The position numbers and the translations under genes are program-made. Below are positions 10,271 to 22,829 of a stretch of DNA of 64,000 nt, piece by piece (the first letter of the stretch is position 1; every line of letters begins with the position of its first letter). Source of the DNA: Sclerodactyla briareus (Eukaryota > Echinodermata > Holothuroidea > Dendrochirotida > Sclerodactylidae); assembly GCA_026419785.1 (NCBI GenBank), contig JAODTK010005287.1, positions 112,001 through 176,000 of the forward strand. The letters run 5' to 3'. The notes below the pieces were generated by a model. The model ran no database searches. It had not been told where the DNA came from and saw only the letters and a list, made by a program, of their open reading frames with translations.

Positions 10271-12660
10271 GTGAAACTAAGAAAGTCCCATATTTTTTAT
10301 AACTGAAGATCCGCACAACCATGATTGCTTCGTATCTACAGTAAAAGTCAGAAAGCGTCTGAACACTTCTTTACAAGCATAATGAAAACAAATTCATCAT
10401 AAATGCTTATCACTATCTATGTAAGCCGAATATAGGCAGGGGCGGCTAATTACTGACCATCCAACTTAATCATGTTTACAAAATTGCTACCCTTTCGTTT
10501 TAATCTCATATCGTGGGCCAACTATGACCTACCTTCCCAATATGAAATTGGAGTTCAGTTACTCCTCACTAGAAAGTTGCTTCCAAAATTTTAGGCTTTG
10601 CATTGCCTCTATAGGACCAGTGATATTGCTGAACTCTACCATGATTTGGTAAACTGGGAGTCTGGCAAATGTATGCACGGTTTATTAGCAAGATGTGTGT
10701 TTTAGTTAAGGGAGACAATAATTACTCTCAACACTCTCTTCTCCCATACATTTTCAGTTGATGAAAACCAAATACAGACATAGCCATCATATGAAGCAAT
10801 CGCTCACAATGAGCTTTGTACACAGTGGTCATAAGAATGGCACCTATATTTTTTGCAATTTCACTATGATACCACATGATGTATAGTAATTAGAAAAACA
10901 CCTGTTAAACACATCTGTATCCTGAGAACAATGCGCAGTGGAGTGGTATAAGTGATGCTTTGCAAGCAAACATTCTAAGTTCCAATTCCAGCAGTCACTT
11001 GGAGTTCCCTATATGTGGACTGGTGCTTCCAGTTGCGATGGACAGGGTCTTGGTCTCCACTTAATCGTTCCACAGTAATGCAGTGGAGTTGTGCATACCA
11101 TAATCTGTAACAGAAGCGCCCCCCCCCCTGTAATAGAAGGCCCCCCCACCCCTTTTTGGGACATTCCAATGAAGGTTTGGAAGCATATTTCCACCAAGTA
11201 ACGATGAATTGAAAATTAGTACTTGGACAGGCTGTAAATATGTATAGTTTGGGAAGTAGCCTAAACACAGTGTTAGTATAAAGAATTTCAGAAGCCTATA
11301 CCGCAAAATTAAATTTTTGCCTTAGAAAATTATCCTCAAATAATCGCCCCCCTCTCTGAAAATGTAACGCTCCCCCGGGGCGTTTATTACAGATTAAACG
11401 GTAGGTTTCCGGGTTTGTTTCAGGAATATGCAATAGATCTCTTCAGTCGGCTGTGAGCAGTCACGTTGGACATGAATCTTCCACTCGTACAGGTTCTGAG
11501 AGAGTGGTCGGGTCCTGGGGTTCACTGATCCTCCTTCGGAGGAAACGTAAAATGGCCTTCCCCAAGAGTGGGGTTAGTTTATGGTACACACCCTTGGTCA
11601 TCTGGGCACTAGTTGAGAAGAGAAGGGAGTCAGCGCCAGTGCTCATCCACGATCAATACCGCCAGGGTTCCTATTGGCTTCTGGACCCATAGATATCAAA
11701 TCAAAATACTGTGTTATTACTGTTCAATTCAGTATTAGTATTATGGATATTATATTATTCCGAGCCAAGTATCAGGAGGAGAACAATTTGTTGATCCCTT
11801 GACTAAGTTGTAACCATATTGTTTGTCCCCAGAGCTGTATTAATCTCTGTTCCTAGCCAATGCATCCACTCCCCCTAATAGACGAGGGCCCAAATTGCAT
11901 GCATGAAAGCAATGAATGTATTTTGGTTATATATGCTACAGGTAAAATTAAAGCATGCACACATCACTCAACAAAATATAATGACAGATGTGAATGAAAC
12001 ACATGCTCACAACATGCAAAGGTGTGAAAAAGGCCAGGAAATTATGACTCAGTCTAATTAAAACTGTGCATATTGAATGGCTGTGGGTTGTAATATATCA
12101 CACTGATGAATTGTGAAATATTCCAACTCACTGTGGTCAATTAAAGGGAACATTTGTCGCTGATACAGCAAACAGATGCTGACATGAATATACTTGCCTG
12201 CAATAATGGTAACCAGGCCTGTGTATTACAATAATAAAGTCTTTCCACACATGCTTATACATTATGATCAATTATGCACTACCCTTTAAACACCTACATA
12301 AACCACTGAGGGGTATTTCCTGCGTAAGTTGAGCCAAGCGAGTCCCAACAATTTCCCCTATCTAGTCTCTAGACACTAGGCATTTCTACACTATATGCTG
12401 AAAGGCACATAATTTTTTAGCAGGGAATCATTTTACAACCTATTCCTGTACAATATTTGACAATGAAGTATCCATGTACTCGCAAATAATACTAATACAG
12501 TCAACAACTAATGTACTGCAGAGTTAAAATTGTGTAAGCTTGTTCTGACTTCATAACACCAGACACTGGAAATAACTGGAATTGACAGTCAAGAGTATGA
12601 AGTTCATTACTCTATATCACAACATGCTCCCAGGATTACTGTATAAAGTCACTACCTAAC
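10271..12660. other. Unannotated sequence
   Basis: No exon or clear repeat unit was identified. C- and G-rich patches at 11,109-11,160 and 11,340-11,390 resemble the C-rich parts of interspersed elements elsewhere in the window. Several overlapping 60-97 codon frames at 10,975-11,306 and 11,453-11,692 show no domains. Confidence 0.4.
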
Positions 12661-12888
12661 TCAAGCTGAGATCCAATATTGTGGATGGAGTGACAGTTTT
12701 CTCATATGCTGTATTCGATTTGCCAAAATGGAGCAGGTTCCCATGAGGGCAGAACAATTGGGCCTTGGAGCCACATCACTGCCAATAGATTCTTGGGATA
12801 TCCCCATGGAGCCTCTAATTTCCATATGCAAGCTGGCTGCTGTGCTCTCCCCATCATCATCATTTCTCGAATTTTCTTCCTTACTGAC
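12661..12888 (-). CDS. Candidate terminal exon, unknown protein
   Basis: A minus-strand frame reads an acidic run (NDDDGE), then a Ser/Met-rich segment, ending LHPQYWISA and a TGA stop. It looks like the hydrophilic tail of a protein, but no family is recognised. All frames are unusually open here on both strands, so this could be chance. The candidate exon at 13,643-13,803 lies upstream on the same strand. Confidence 0.25.
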   Translation of the reverse strand, partial: VSKEENSRNDDDGESTAASLHMEIRGSMGISQESIGSDVAPRPNCSALMGTCSILANRIQHMRKLSLHPQYWISA

Positions 12889-13342
12889 CAATTATCGTGA
12901 AATATGGTTTTCACATATATACCACATGTGCACTTGTGCTGTTTCAACTTGTGTGAGTCAGATTTTCCTATGAAATGAAATAGCAACCGACTCATTTACA
13001 ATGTTCGAACGTGAAACCGAAAGCTCATACGATTGCCAATACACTGTTTGAAAGTGATGCATTGCCTTTGTTCTGGTACTGAAATTAATGTACGGTTAAT
13101 TTACTTCTATTATATGCACTCTGATCCTGCGACAACCAGGGCACCACAAGTGATATCTTGCATGCATGTTCAATTCCTGTTGATAATTCTCGCTACCATT
13201 CATATATAGCTCCGGATTCATTCTAGAAGCCCCAGGACCTAATTAACTATAGTGCACCTGTGTCTCACCAAATGTGTGATTTTTATCCTAACGACTCACA
13301 GTGAAAATCAGACTGGAGGTCTGAAATTAACGGACATTCCGC

Positions 13343-13383
13343 AAAATTTTGGTCGTCTTCGATGATAAGACGGCCAAAATTTG
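13343..13383. repeat. Hairpin inverted repeat
   Basis: A 16-bp arm AAATTTTGGTCGTCTT is followed 7 nt later by AAGACGGCCAAAATTT, 15 of 16 pairing. No run of T follows, and its role is unknown. Confidence 0.8.
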
Positions 13384-13642
13384 GAGCCCTGATTAAAATA
13401 ATTGGGGTGTTCTTTCGTATGTTTCTCTCCACACACTACTGTTTGTTCACATCACGGCCCCTAATGAGCAGAAGCACCCAAGATTTTTACGAGTCATTCC
13501 ATAACACGCAAGACTGGACATTTGGCTCATCAATTGTATCCCACCTCCATAGCTCCCCTGTGATGTTATGTGCATTAGTCTAATCTCATTTAAACAACAA
13601 GGAAGACTGCTGCCTCATTAAATGTTTACCCACACTGCCGCC

Positions 13643-13803
13643 TCACTCAAGGCCAACATTTTGAGTATTTTCACTGATCCTGACAGCTGTATAACAAACA
13701 ATTCGTCGTAAAGCCGCTGTTGCCACACCATGTTCTTCTCTATTAATCGAGCTTGTGCAGCTTTCATCATTCACCATATTCAATTTCCAAACAATCACTT
13801 TTC
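13643..13803 (-). CDS. Candidate exon, unknown protein
   Basis: A good acceptor (CTGGCCTCATATCTCACAG) is followed by a 53-codon open frame starting KVIVWKLNMVNDES and ending in TGA. The VIVWKL text is reminiscent of a WD40 strand, but one strand is not enough for assignment. It may share a gene with the frame at 12,661-12,888. No poly(A) signal is obvious downstream. Confidence 0.3.
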
Positions 13804-13899
13804 CTGTGAGATATGAGGCCAGCATCATGCAGTTTTGGGAAATGTTCTCAACAGTGAAGTTGATTATTAACTATGTTCCCCGCTTATGAACGCCCTTAC

Positions 13900-14075
13900 T
13901 GTTTATTTGAGGTCCCTTGATTCTATTGATCTTTTCAGACGTCATCTGAAAACTTTTCGTTCTTCCCAGTCCTAATTTTTCCACTGCACTCTCAGCACCC
14001 GTAAGCGCATTGAACAACTCTTTTGTTGGAGTTTTGACAGCTTATAAGACTAGTTATTATTATTATTATTCTAAT
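13900..14075 (+). mobile_element. LINE 3' end
   Basis: The plus strand reads SIDLFRRHLKTFLF, the typical C-terminal end of LINE ORF2. It is followed by a GCGCATTGAACAAC...GGAGTTTTGACAGC tail and a short (ATT)n run at about 14,056, the usual 3' terminus of many animal non-LTR elements. Confidence 0.7.
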
Positions 14076-14479
14076 CAGAACCTTGTTTGTCAGACTTGTA
14101 CAGTAACTTACCACAAAGTCTATGTGAAACTCCTATTAACCTTATATCATTGATTGGTTGTATTGCAATTGCTGCATACAAATAAATTTCTTATTGATTT
14201 CCAACAATGGTTGGCTGGAAACATTAGTCAACTAGACTTGTGTCTAGGGGCGGGTGAACGCCCACATGTTATCCCCCTCCCACCCCCCGCTTGTTTCGAG
14301 CAAACATTGGGAAGAAGTATTTAACACCCATAAACACCCCCCTTTTGGTCAGAACCAAGATACCTGCATAACCCCAGTTTTGTTGTAATCCATGGAAGTT
14401 AATACACAGGAACTAAGCAATTTTACCCACGATGGCTTTGGAATGATTTCAAACTTTGTGAGGAAGACTGTACCCCCCA

Positions 14480-14760
14480 TCCACCAAGTTTTCATTCACT
14501 CGACCAAGTTTGGAAAATTGCATAAATTCCCGCACATTTTGACCTCCGATGACCTTGAATGACCTCCAAATTTTTTGGGATCAACTATATTCCATACCCA
14601 CCAGGTTCGTTCAAATCTGACAGAATTTGGAAAATCCGCATAATTTAGCAAATTGAAATGACCTCCACATTTTTCAGGATTACCTATAGTCCCCACCACC
14701 AAGTTTCGTTCAAATCCGACTACTTGAAAATCGCGTAAATATGCAATTAGCTGCCCCCAG
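14480..14760. repeat. Tandem array, about 105-bp monomers
   Basis: Copies are anchored by TTCRTTCAAATCYGAC (14,491, 14,607, 14,704) and GACCTCCAMATTTTT (14,559, 14,668). A GCGGCGG-rich segment follows at 14,845-14,885. A related GGCGG patch lies at 15,490. Confidence 0.7.
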
Positions 14761-15064
14761 CATTGCAGTGATGCCCACTTTCGAACTCATCTGAGATTTC
14801 ACTAGGGTGGACATGTGTACCAAGTTTCAGATCAATCGGATAAAGCGGTGGCAGCGGCGGCAGAGCCTGGGACGGCGGCGGCTACACCTTGGAGGTCAAC
14901 TGCAGGCTTGGAATGGAAACTACAATCTAATAGGTCCAAACCCATTTGCAATTTGATCTTCCTATGCCTTCCAAGTTTGATCCATTATGCAAGGCCCTGT
15001 AGTTAAGGGAGAATCCCTATTGTTGTTGAAATTATTCGTAAATTTTTATAGAGAACACAGGATA

Positions 15065-15135
15065 TTTGCAGGTGTGGTGCAAGTAAGACATCATTTATCA
15101 CTGCAAGATGGGATGCTTTTGGATCTTGTGCAGTA
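15065..15135 (+). repeat. Interspersed repeat family R1, copy 1
   Basis: GTGGTGCAAGTAAGACATCATTTATCACTGCAAGATGGGATGC-like text recurs at 25.3, 26.3 (inverted) and 28.7 kb. It is not recognised as a known family. Confidence 0.6.
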
Positions 15136-16799
15136 TACACACTTCAAAGGCCTCTAACTCTTGTAACAAATTTCTTATGCACATTGGGTTTGAACTGCCT
15201 TCGCCAGCAGTTGTAATACTGCAGTTATCCTTTAAAATGACCACTACTCCATTTAAGACAAACCAAGTTTTGGTTGAAATCCAACAAACTCTGAAGAATT
15301 TCAAAAGTTATGCAAAAATAGGGGCCCCAGTTCTGTGGATTGACACCCACCTTTCAAAAACCCAACCAAGAATCCTATGGCAACATGTCGTGCCAACTTT
15401 CAGGACCATCTAGATGATGCATTGATGGAGAGACAGATTACACTAATGGGATAAAGTTTTCCTGTTCTTTTCTGGCGGAGCAAGACGGCGGCTACATACC
15501 CGAAGGCGATAATATCCCCAGAAATTCTGTCGAGACAGCAAGGAAGTGCAAAACTAGCAAAACAGCATCTACGATGAGTGGAAAATCTAGGGATTTTCCA
15601 GAGGTCCGTCTGACAATATAGTATGGAATCGCTCAGTGGCAGTTGGATCAGTAGGGACACTGACTGGTTTGCAGTAGTGCTCGACACAACTTCGTGCAAG
15701 ATGGATGGCGCTGGACCCGGGGCGCATGGGGTAACCACGGATCCTGCTAACCATGAGGTTTTAACCAAGCGCGCCCACCCCATGTTGTGAGTTGACAGCC
15801 CAGAGCAAATTGGGGGTTCCCAAACCAGTGATTTTTTTGGGCATGTTGCTTTCTATGGAGGCCCTCAATGTTGTTGAGGGGACACAATCCCCCACACAAA
15901 CCCCAACCCTCCTCACAGTGGCTGTGCCCTTTGTAAATAACTGGCATATCTGGTAGAGGTCCTGTATAAGTGCGGCCATTGTGCGTGAACCTTTTTCACA
16001 GCTGGAGTGTAATAAAAGCCCCTCACGGTTGTTGAGTAATCATGCTCACGCATTAACCGCTCGGATGTATGTATATACAAGATTCTCCCCATAGCTGAGC
16101 TCTATCATTACTGGCTTTACTTTCCAAACTGTCACCACTCTTCCCCCCCCTCGAGAATGCAACCAATTCATCGCAAACTCTCGGAAACCACAAAGATGGG
16201 GTTTTATGTTATTGTGATATACTGGGTGGTGATGAGTATGTATGGTGCTGGTAGTATGCAATAGTTTTCATCAGGGAAATTTTTGAGAGATATTTGCCCC
16301 CCACGCTGTACTTTTCAACATCCAATCTGTCACCCCTATGACTGTTGACACATAGCATAACAATCTCATTAACTGTCATTAACCGTGAACATGCTTATTC
16401 AAGTGATAACATAGATGAAAGATGAATTGTTTACATACCTCTCCCCAGGGCCTCGCCACTGAGTCAGCATGGTATGTTATTCCTCTCATAGAACAATTAG
16501 GCCCCTAATCTCCATAATGCCTGTACCTACTCCACTGAATTTACCACTTTCCGGGCCCCCATGAATTTTCATGACAGGTAACGGCTCTTGGCTTTCACTT
16601 GCGCTCTGGGTAAGAGTGCCCCCCTTTCCAAGAGAAGAATTTAGAGGTGTGCCTTTTGAATGCTAATGCATACATGAGTAACATCATGGTGGACAGTGGA
16701 AGACAATCGTCAAAACTAGACAAGCTGCACAAATACTACTTCATCTTCATCGAGATACTCCAAATGCGCCCTTCAGGGCATTAGATGGAGGATAGTTGG
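15136..16799. other. Unannotated repeat-like sequence
   Basis: No gene. A 127-codon minus-strand frame at 15,400-15,783 and its plus-strand shadow have no recognisable domain. The segment with ACGGCGGCTACATACCCG looks like part of an interspersed repeat. Confidence 0.35.
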
Positions 16800-19640
16800 G
16801 GTGGTGCGGAAAAAGAATTAATTGATGATGTAGCCAAGCGTCGGCTGCCCTCTTGACGCTTCGCTCATTCAGAAGAGCAATGCTATGGGGGCGTTTGTTC
16901 CATTTAGTTAGGGTCCGCGGGAAGTATGATCCCTTCTCGCATCAACACGGCAAGATATGTTTTTTGAAAGATTGTGTGTTTCAGCGAGTGTCACTTGTGT
17001 GAGTGATAAAAATGCCCAGAGTGGGAACACCAATTTACTATGAAGAATCTTGTGTCAGGTACTGATATCACAAAATCTCATCCTGTGTTCAAAGAGTCCC
17101 ATTTGAGACAGGACAGAATATCGTTAATGCTATCAGTCCGTCTGAAGGCGCCTGTGACAATCTATCAGCTCACACTGAGCTTTTCAATTTTTCTTCTACC
17201 TTAACCGTGGAGGACCAACCTTGGGAGGCATATTCCAGTTGAAGACGCACATAGACATTAAGGCGGCTTCTTCTTTGACATGCTTGGACAGCCTTGAAAT
17301 TTCCTAGAAAGAAAGTTAAGGGACCTAGTGGCTTTGGCTGTCCTGTTAGTCAATATGCGAGTCAGTAAAGCTTAGATCCATGAATACACCGAGGTAAGGT
17401 GGGACTTGACGGGGTCAAGAGAAGTGGCCTGAAAGACGATAGGTAAAGTTGTGGCGTTTGTTTTAAGGGTGGTTGTAAGAACAAAGCATTTTCTAAGAGG
17501 TTGAAACACATACCCCATCTTTCGCCACTTGTCCGGGAGTCCAACTAGAAGCCTTTCCTGCTTGTGTTTGTCTCAATGGAGTCAATTTGTCTGTAAAGAA
17601 AGGTGTCGTCAGCAAAAAGACGAAACCTCTAGAGGACACACAAGTCGGGAAATCGTTAATAGAGCAAGGAAGAATAGCGGGCCTAACACGTGACCTGTGG
17701 AACCCCGACAGGACATTGCTATAGAGGAAAGTTTTGCCATCAATCAGTGTTCTTTGGGAATGTTTGTAAGAACCATTTGCCCAGTTAGATAATTTCCTTT
17801 CCTCTGAGGCCAAGACAATTTAGTTTTTGTGAGATGTAGGATTTTTTGAGCTTTATCGAAGCCTTAGAGAAGTCAGTAGGATCCCATCCACCTAGAACCA
17901 TTGGGTTTGATAAGTTGCTAAATCTTTAGAGGTGAGGAGCAATTGGCTCACAGTAGATCTCTGTTTACGAAGCCTTTGTTGGGGGTGAGCATATCATTCT
18001 TTCAAGGTGATCCATGAGAATGCAGCAAGGATTATGTTTCCAGAGCTTCCCTCTATATATACTATTACTGAAATAGGGCGATAATTTCTTACGTTGATTT
18101 TGGGCCCTTCTGTGTATTGGGTGACATTTGCTTTGGCATATGTCGTCAGGGAAATCCAGTGTCGAATGACCTTGGATAGGGCGACAAAACACCGTGGTAA
18201 TTCCCTTGGCGATTGTTTTTTTAAATCTAGCAGGAATAAATCGGGGCCAGTAGCTTTCTTGCTCGGGGAGGTTCGAAAGGCAGTTTTTGAAAACAACTGT
18301 TAAAGGTAACAGTGATACCAGACATAGAGGATGGGGGGATGGGCCTTTGTCGATGGGATTATACGACAGTAAAGAACGGAAGTGAAATAGCTTTTCATTA
18401 AGCTAGCTTTGGCTTTGGCGTCGATGATGGTGTTGCGCCCGATGTTTTTTAAGAGGGGGAGTGCCACACTGGCCCTTTCTCTGACTTTTGAACAAATTTG
18501 GAACCAGTGTTCTTTTTTCCAGTCACCCGGGATCTTGGTTTGTCAAAGAGTTTATGTTTTTTGTTTTTTATATTTTTTTTTTTTTAATATTGTTTTTTTT
18601 TTTTTTTTTTTTTTTTTTTAATGTACTTCCAGTAGGAGTCCTTGATCAAGTTGTCAACAATTTTGCAAAAAGCGAGTATACTGCGGGTTGTCGCGTGGCC
18701 TTTGTTACCATTCCCTGAAGTCAAGCCGTCACAAACCGACGACGTTTTGCAAATTTTGTCTTTTGAGACATCGGTTGATCCAGGGGTACCCTATATTTAC
18801 CAGAGATGTTCTTGGATGGGATGAATAAATTTTGAGCTTCCAGAGGAAGGATTGATGAAGGAGAAATTTTTTTTTGTTCCCAACCTAGAGAGGGGATTCA
18901 GTGAAATAAGCCCTGGCAAAAGTTGTAGTAGCCAGTTTTCAAGACCCTTAAGGCCGGCCTTGCTCCATATAAAAACTTTTCTTGGGGGTCTCCTGTAGTA
19001 TGGAAGGAGTCAGAGGATGTCAGTGAGGATGATGCTGTGATCATTAACAAACTAAATCCCAGGGAACAATGTTGATGTTTGGTTACTAGAGTCCGTTTTG
19101 TTAGTGAGATGAGGTCAAAGATGGCGTCACCCCTAGTGGGCGAGGTGGACATCTATCCAAAGAAAACTCAGCATTCATCGCGAGGAGCTTTCTACATGAC
19201 TTCGAGTTGGAACATCTCTGGGTTTCAGCGATAGGAGGTCAGTTTTGAACTCCTCAGTTGAAATCACACCACCAAGTAAATTGGGGGTTTTCTGACCATA
19301 TTTCTGTTGAATATTGTCGATGCTCTCCTAAGGATGTCAAGGTCAGCGGCATGAACTCGGCGGCCTGTAGTAACTCCGCAGTTATGACCTATTGTGGGTG
19401 GGGCAGAATTGGGCCCATTTATTCTCGCAGTCCGAGTCGCGGTATTTCCGTGGCTTGTATTAAGTCCCTAAAGCTAAGAGGACACCACCACCCCCCGCGA
19501 GTACGGTCTTTCCTGAATAACAGTATTCAGGAGGGAAAATTCCGGTCGTGATTACAATGCTGCATAATTAATCCCCCCGCAACCGACAACAATTCGGGGG
19601 CAAAGTCACTCAAAAAAGTGTGAAGTCTCGCTCCGCTTGT
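16800..19640 (-). mobile_element. Degraded non-LTR retrotransposon (CR1/Jockey-like LINE)
   Basis: Read on the minus strand with many frameshifts, the order is that of a LINE ORF2. The endonuclease part shows LLFRKDRTRGGGGVLLAL, YYRPPSS, LGG(D)FN-like text and SPTRGDAI.DL near 19.5-19.1 kb. A linker follows. The reverse transcriptase shows KATGPD, KANVT, GPK.NVRNYRPIS near 18.2-18.05 kb, LRKQRSTVSQLL near 17.95 kb, and the catalytic FADD box at 17,605-17,616. The C-terminal part ends near 16.85 kb (DARRDHTSRGP). It lacks an intact frame and is certainly dead or badly sequenced. A poly-T run at 18,593-18,619 lies inside it. No target-site duplication or clear tail was identified. Confidence 0.85.
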
Positions 19641-22254
19641 TCACGGAGACGAAGCTGTTAAAGTTAACAACAGCAGCGGTGATATTATTCCTTTTAGTAG
19701 GAATGACCTTTGACCTAGGTCCGCGTCTACGGTGAGGTCTTTGGGAGAGTGATTAGCAGGACTGTTTCCGTTCATGAAGGTAAAGTAAGGGGGGGGTCCC
19801 ATCGGTTGGGAAGCGGTCAATAAGTCGAAGGAGTTGGTCAAGTCCAAGGATTGGTTGAGTAAGGGGGGGGGGGTTATGTTTGGTTTGGGGTTGGTGGGTG
19901 TTTGTGTTTGGGGGTGGTGGGGGGGGGCATCACAAAGTGACAAACCCAGGCAAAACTCTCATTAAGATCAGTGTTGGCATCGTAGAGGTCTCATTCATGG
20001 CAGAGCAGCAGAATGGTAAAATGCCTGCATGAGTCACAATCTACACATTTTGTCATACCAAGAACAGTTTTTCCCACACCAACCACATGCCAGGTTTTCA
20101 AGGGCCAGGATTGGATTCGACATTACCAAGTTGGGTAAACAGCAAGGCTTACTGTCAGAACAGTAAAGTGGACTATTTACCAAAGTCCTAATATAGGGGG
20201 TGCTACAGAAATGTCGGACTTAAACCTAAGACGAGGAAGAAAGGTTACAAGGGCAGATAATTCACAGGGCCTAATCAGAATGGGTACCAAAATTGCATGT
20301 GGTGACCCACATTTTGGTGTGGGAGATTAGATGGTAGTGGAAAGTGAGAAGAGTGGTAGCTCCCGAAAAGGGAGAAGAGCTATCGGGGTAACCATAATGC
20401 CTGCCGGCAGACGCCGACGAGTACTCCTGCTCCATAAAGGCTGTTGTTAGTTAGGCTAAAAAACGTGGACACCCTAGCTAAAAAGCGACCACACAGGGGC
20501 AATTATGGGAACGTACTCCCCGACCGGAAAGCAAAGCCGAAAAGGAGAGGATGTGAACACCACAAGTGTAAAATGGGCAGAATAAACGGGTTGGCTAATG
20601 AGAAATACTAACTGTAAGCGGAAGGATTTCAAGCTGTAAAAAAACGAGTTGAATAATTCAACAAATCCGGAGCGGAAGGATGCACGTCTGTCTCCGACGG
20701 CGGCTGCACACAACTGCTACTATACATTTCCCCATATTCAAGGGTTTACAGACCATAGCTGTGATAAGTAGCTAGGTTTCTATTAATTGTATCATGCACC
20801 ATATTCTGATAAATTCCTGAAATTCCTAATTTGTCATTATCTGACCGCAATGGCCTGGAAGTTACCTCAAATGCCTCCACCACTTCTGTCAGTACTGAAT
20901 ATCACCCTCATTCACCAGTTTGAATGAATCAGACAAGGTTTTGAACTGAAAGCCGAAACTGTGCGGTGATCCTCGACTCTCTGGCCCTGACCAGTCAAGC
21001 ATCTGTGGTTGTACTAAGGGTTGAGTTCCTCCCTGTGAAACCTAGGGGTGAATGAAGCAATTGAGGAGAAACGAAGGTTACGGAACGTGGAAAGGAGATG
21101 TAGTTAAGAGCAGTATCTGGGGGCCAAGCGAGTCACAAAGTTCAAGGTAATGCTGCCAAAGAAATTAGCTGAACATTAGCTACCTCCATATTATCATGAC
21201 CAGCGGAGATGCAAAAAAACAAGTTTCCAAGAACTCAAAGTGACTTATAAAGCGGTACCAGGATGTTGATGGCGAGAAATGTGTTAGAAATGATAATGGT
21301 GTTCTGGGCTCTAGACAACACATCAGTAAGAGCGTGAGTCACTATCTTGATTACATTGTAGCATGTTCACGTCCATAGAGTCTTGAGACATTGGGTATAA
21401 AAAAATGGTATAAGTCTTCCTTCTTGTTGTAAATCCAGTTGGAGAATCAGGGACTTGCGAGCTTATCTAGGCCATGGTAAAAACTGTGATCGTGGCCCCT
21501 TCACCAGCGAGCCACACAGCGTATACATCTTGGACCCCAAGTTTACCCAGTCCAGTATTACAGTTAGCACCTGGGTTTTAGGACCTTTTGCTTATGTTTT
21601 TGTTTTTAATCAAACAAATTTTGGTTCCCAATCTCACCAAGTAGCCCTGTGAAATGGCACAGAATGTAAGATCCGGAGACCACAGATTCTTGGTATTAAT
21701 TAGGGATGGTTTATTCAGGTGTATTATCACCAATTAATTAAAAACCTGAGTGTTTTTCATGTTTTGAGCACAGTTATTTTGAGGTTTACTTGGAATGATA
21801 AGTGTCACACCCTTAGGATGACCGACTTCATCCTGTTATGCCATTTCGATAGTAAATACAGCAAAGTTCTGAGCTCGGTCAAGAAAGTCCACAAGAACTA
21901 AACCATTATTTGACGTCAGTACCCAGTCTGAACTGCTGACATTTGCACCGAACCCTCATGGGAAAATCAAGAGAATATTTGCCAAGAAGACCAGCTAGTG
22001 CTAGCTATCTAATCTATGGCAAATACTCCAATAGCCACTTCAGAACCCACATGTGTGGCCCTGGTTGCTATCTACCATACATTATAGTCACTGTGCAACA
22101 GATTTCTGTGCATTAGCGAGCTGTGAAAAGTACTTCTTCGTCTCTCCTCAATATCAAGTAAAATGAATGCATTATGAGCACTGAAAAAAAGTTACTGCAA
22201 AACACACATCAGGGCCATGCCATAAGTATTTCAACCAAAGTATATGTAAAAAAA
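19641..22254. other. Unannotated sequence next to LINE
   Basis: The first 300 bp (to about 19,945) may be 5' LINE sequence: the minus frame is Pro/Thr-rich before the endonuclease. A G-rich patch lies at 19,860-19,930. A purine-rich region at 20,340-20,715 could be another element end. Nothing is recognised in 20,720-22,250. Confidence 0.35.
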
Positions 22255-22735
22255 ATTTACATTAGTTTTGTAGAACGGTCAGGAAGGAACTGAGTCCTCG
22301 AGAAGCGGTCACCCGAGTCCATAACAAACCAAGAAGAAGACAACAGAAGAATCCCCCACAATTCCTGAAAATATTCAAGACTGATCTGAAAGGAATTAAC
22401 CACCCGAAAACTACCAACATCTGCAGGGAGGCAAATCCACTCATTAATCGCTCTGTGAAAAGTAATACTTCAGAATGTCTAGTCTGGGCAATGTACACTA
22501 CGAAGCGTGTGACAATGGCCCCATTAGTGGTAACATTTAAAAATTAAAAGAAGTGTTCCAATTCAAAAACGGTCATCAAAGCCATGGACAATTTTGAAAA
22601 CCTGCATCAAGTCACCTCGAATTCTCCTCAGCTCCTATGGAAGTCAGACCAGAAAAGCTTCAAACTTTTTCCCTCATACTGCAAAATAAGGATTCCACTT
22701 GCTCGGAATACCGCGCCACGTGAGGTCTTACAAAC
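22255..22735 (-). mobile_element. LINE ORF2 C-terminal fragment
   Basis: The minus strand reads LRRIRGDLMQVFKIVHGFDD and, after frameshifts, GHCHTLRSVHC, RAINEWICLPADV and VVNSFQ. This is the conserved region downstream of the reverse transcriptase domain in CR1/Jockey-type LINEs. The reverse transcriptase itself is absent. Confidence 0.75.
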
Positions 22736-22754
22736 TGCCTAAACAGCCTGTAAA

Positions 22755-22815
22755 AGATTGCCATATGTTCGATGGCATGGGGTGGGGTGCATAGCTAATA
22801 TGGGGTAAGTTGAGT
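22755..22815. mobile_element. Orphan end of TTAA-family element
   Basis: TTGCCATATGTTCGATGGCATGG...GGGGTGCATAG...AATATGGGGTAAGTTGAG matches the subterminal and terminal sequence of the element end at 54,180-54,245. No partner end was found nearby. Confidence 0.65.
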
Positions 22816-22829
22816 GGTTGTCTTTGTCA

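Noticed and set aside
18409..18718. Phe-rich plus-strand frames
   Set aside because: Translation of a poly-T run inside the reverse-strand LINE.
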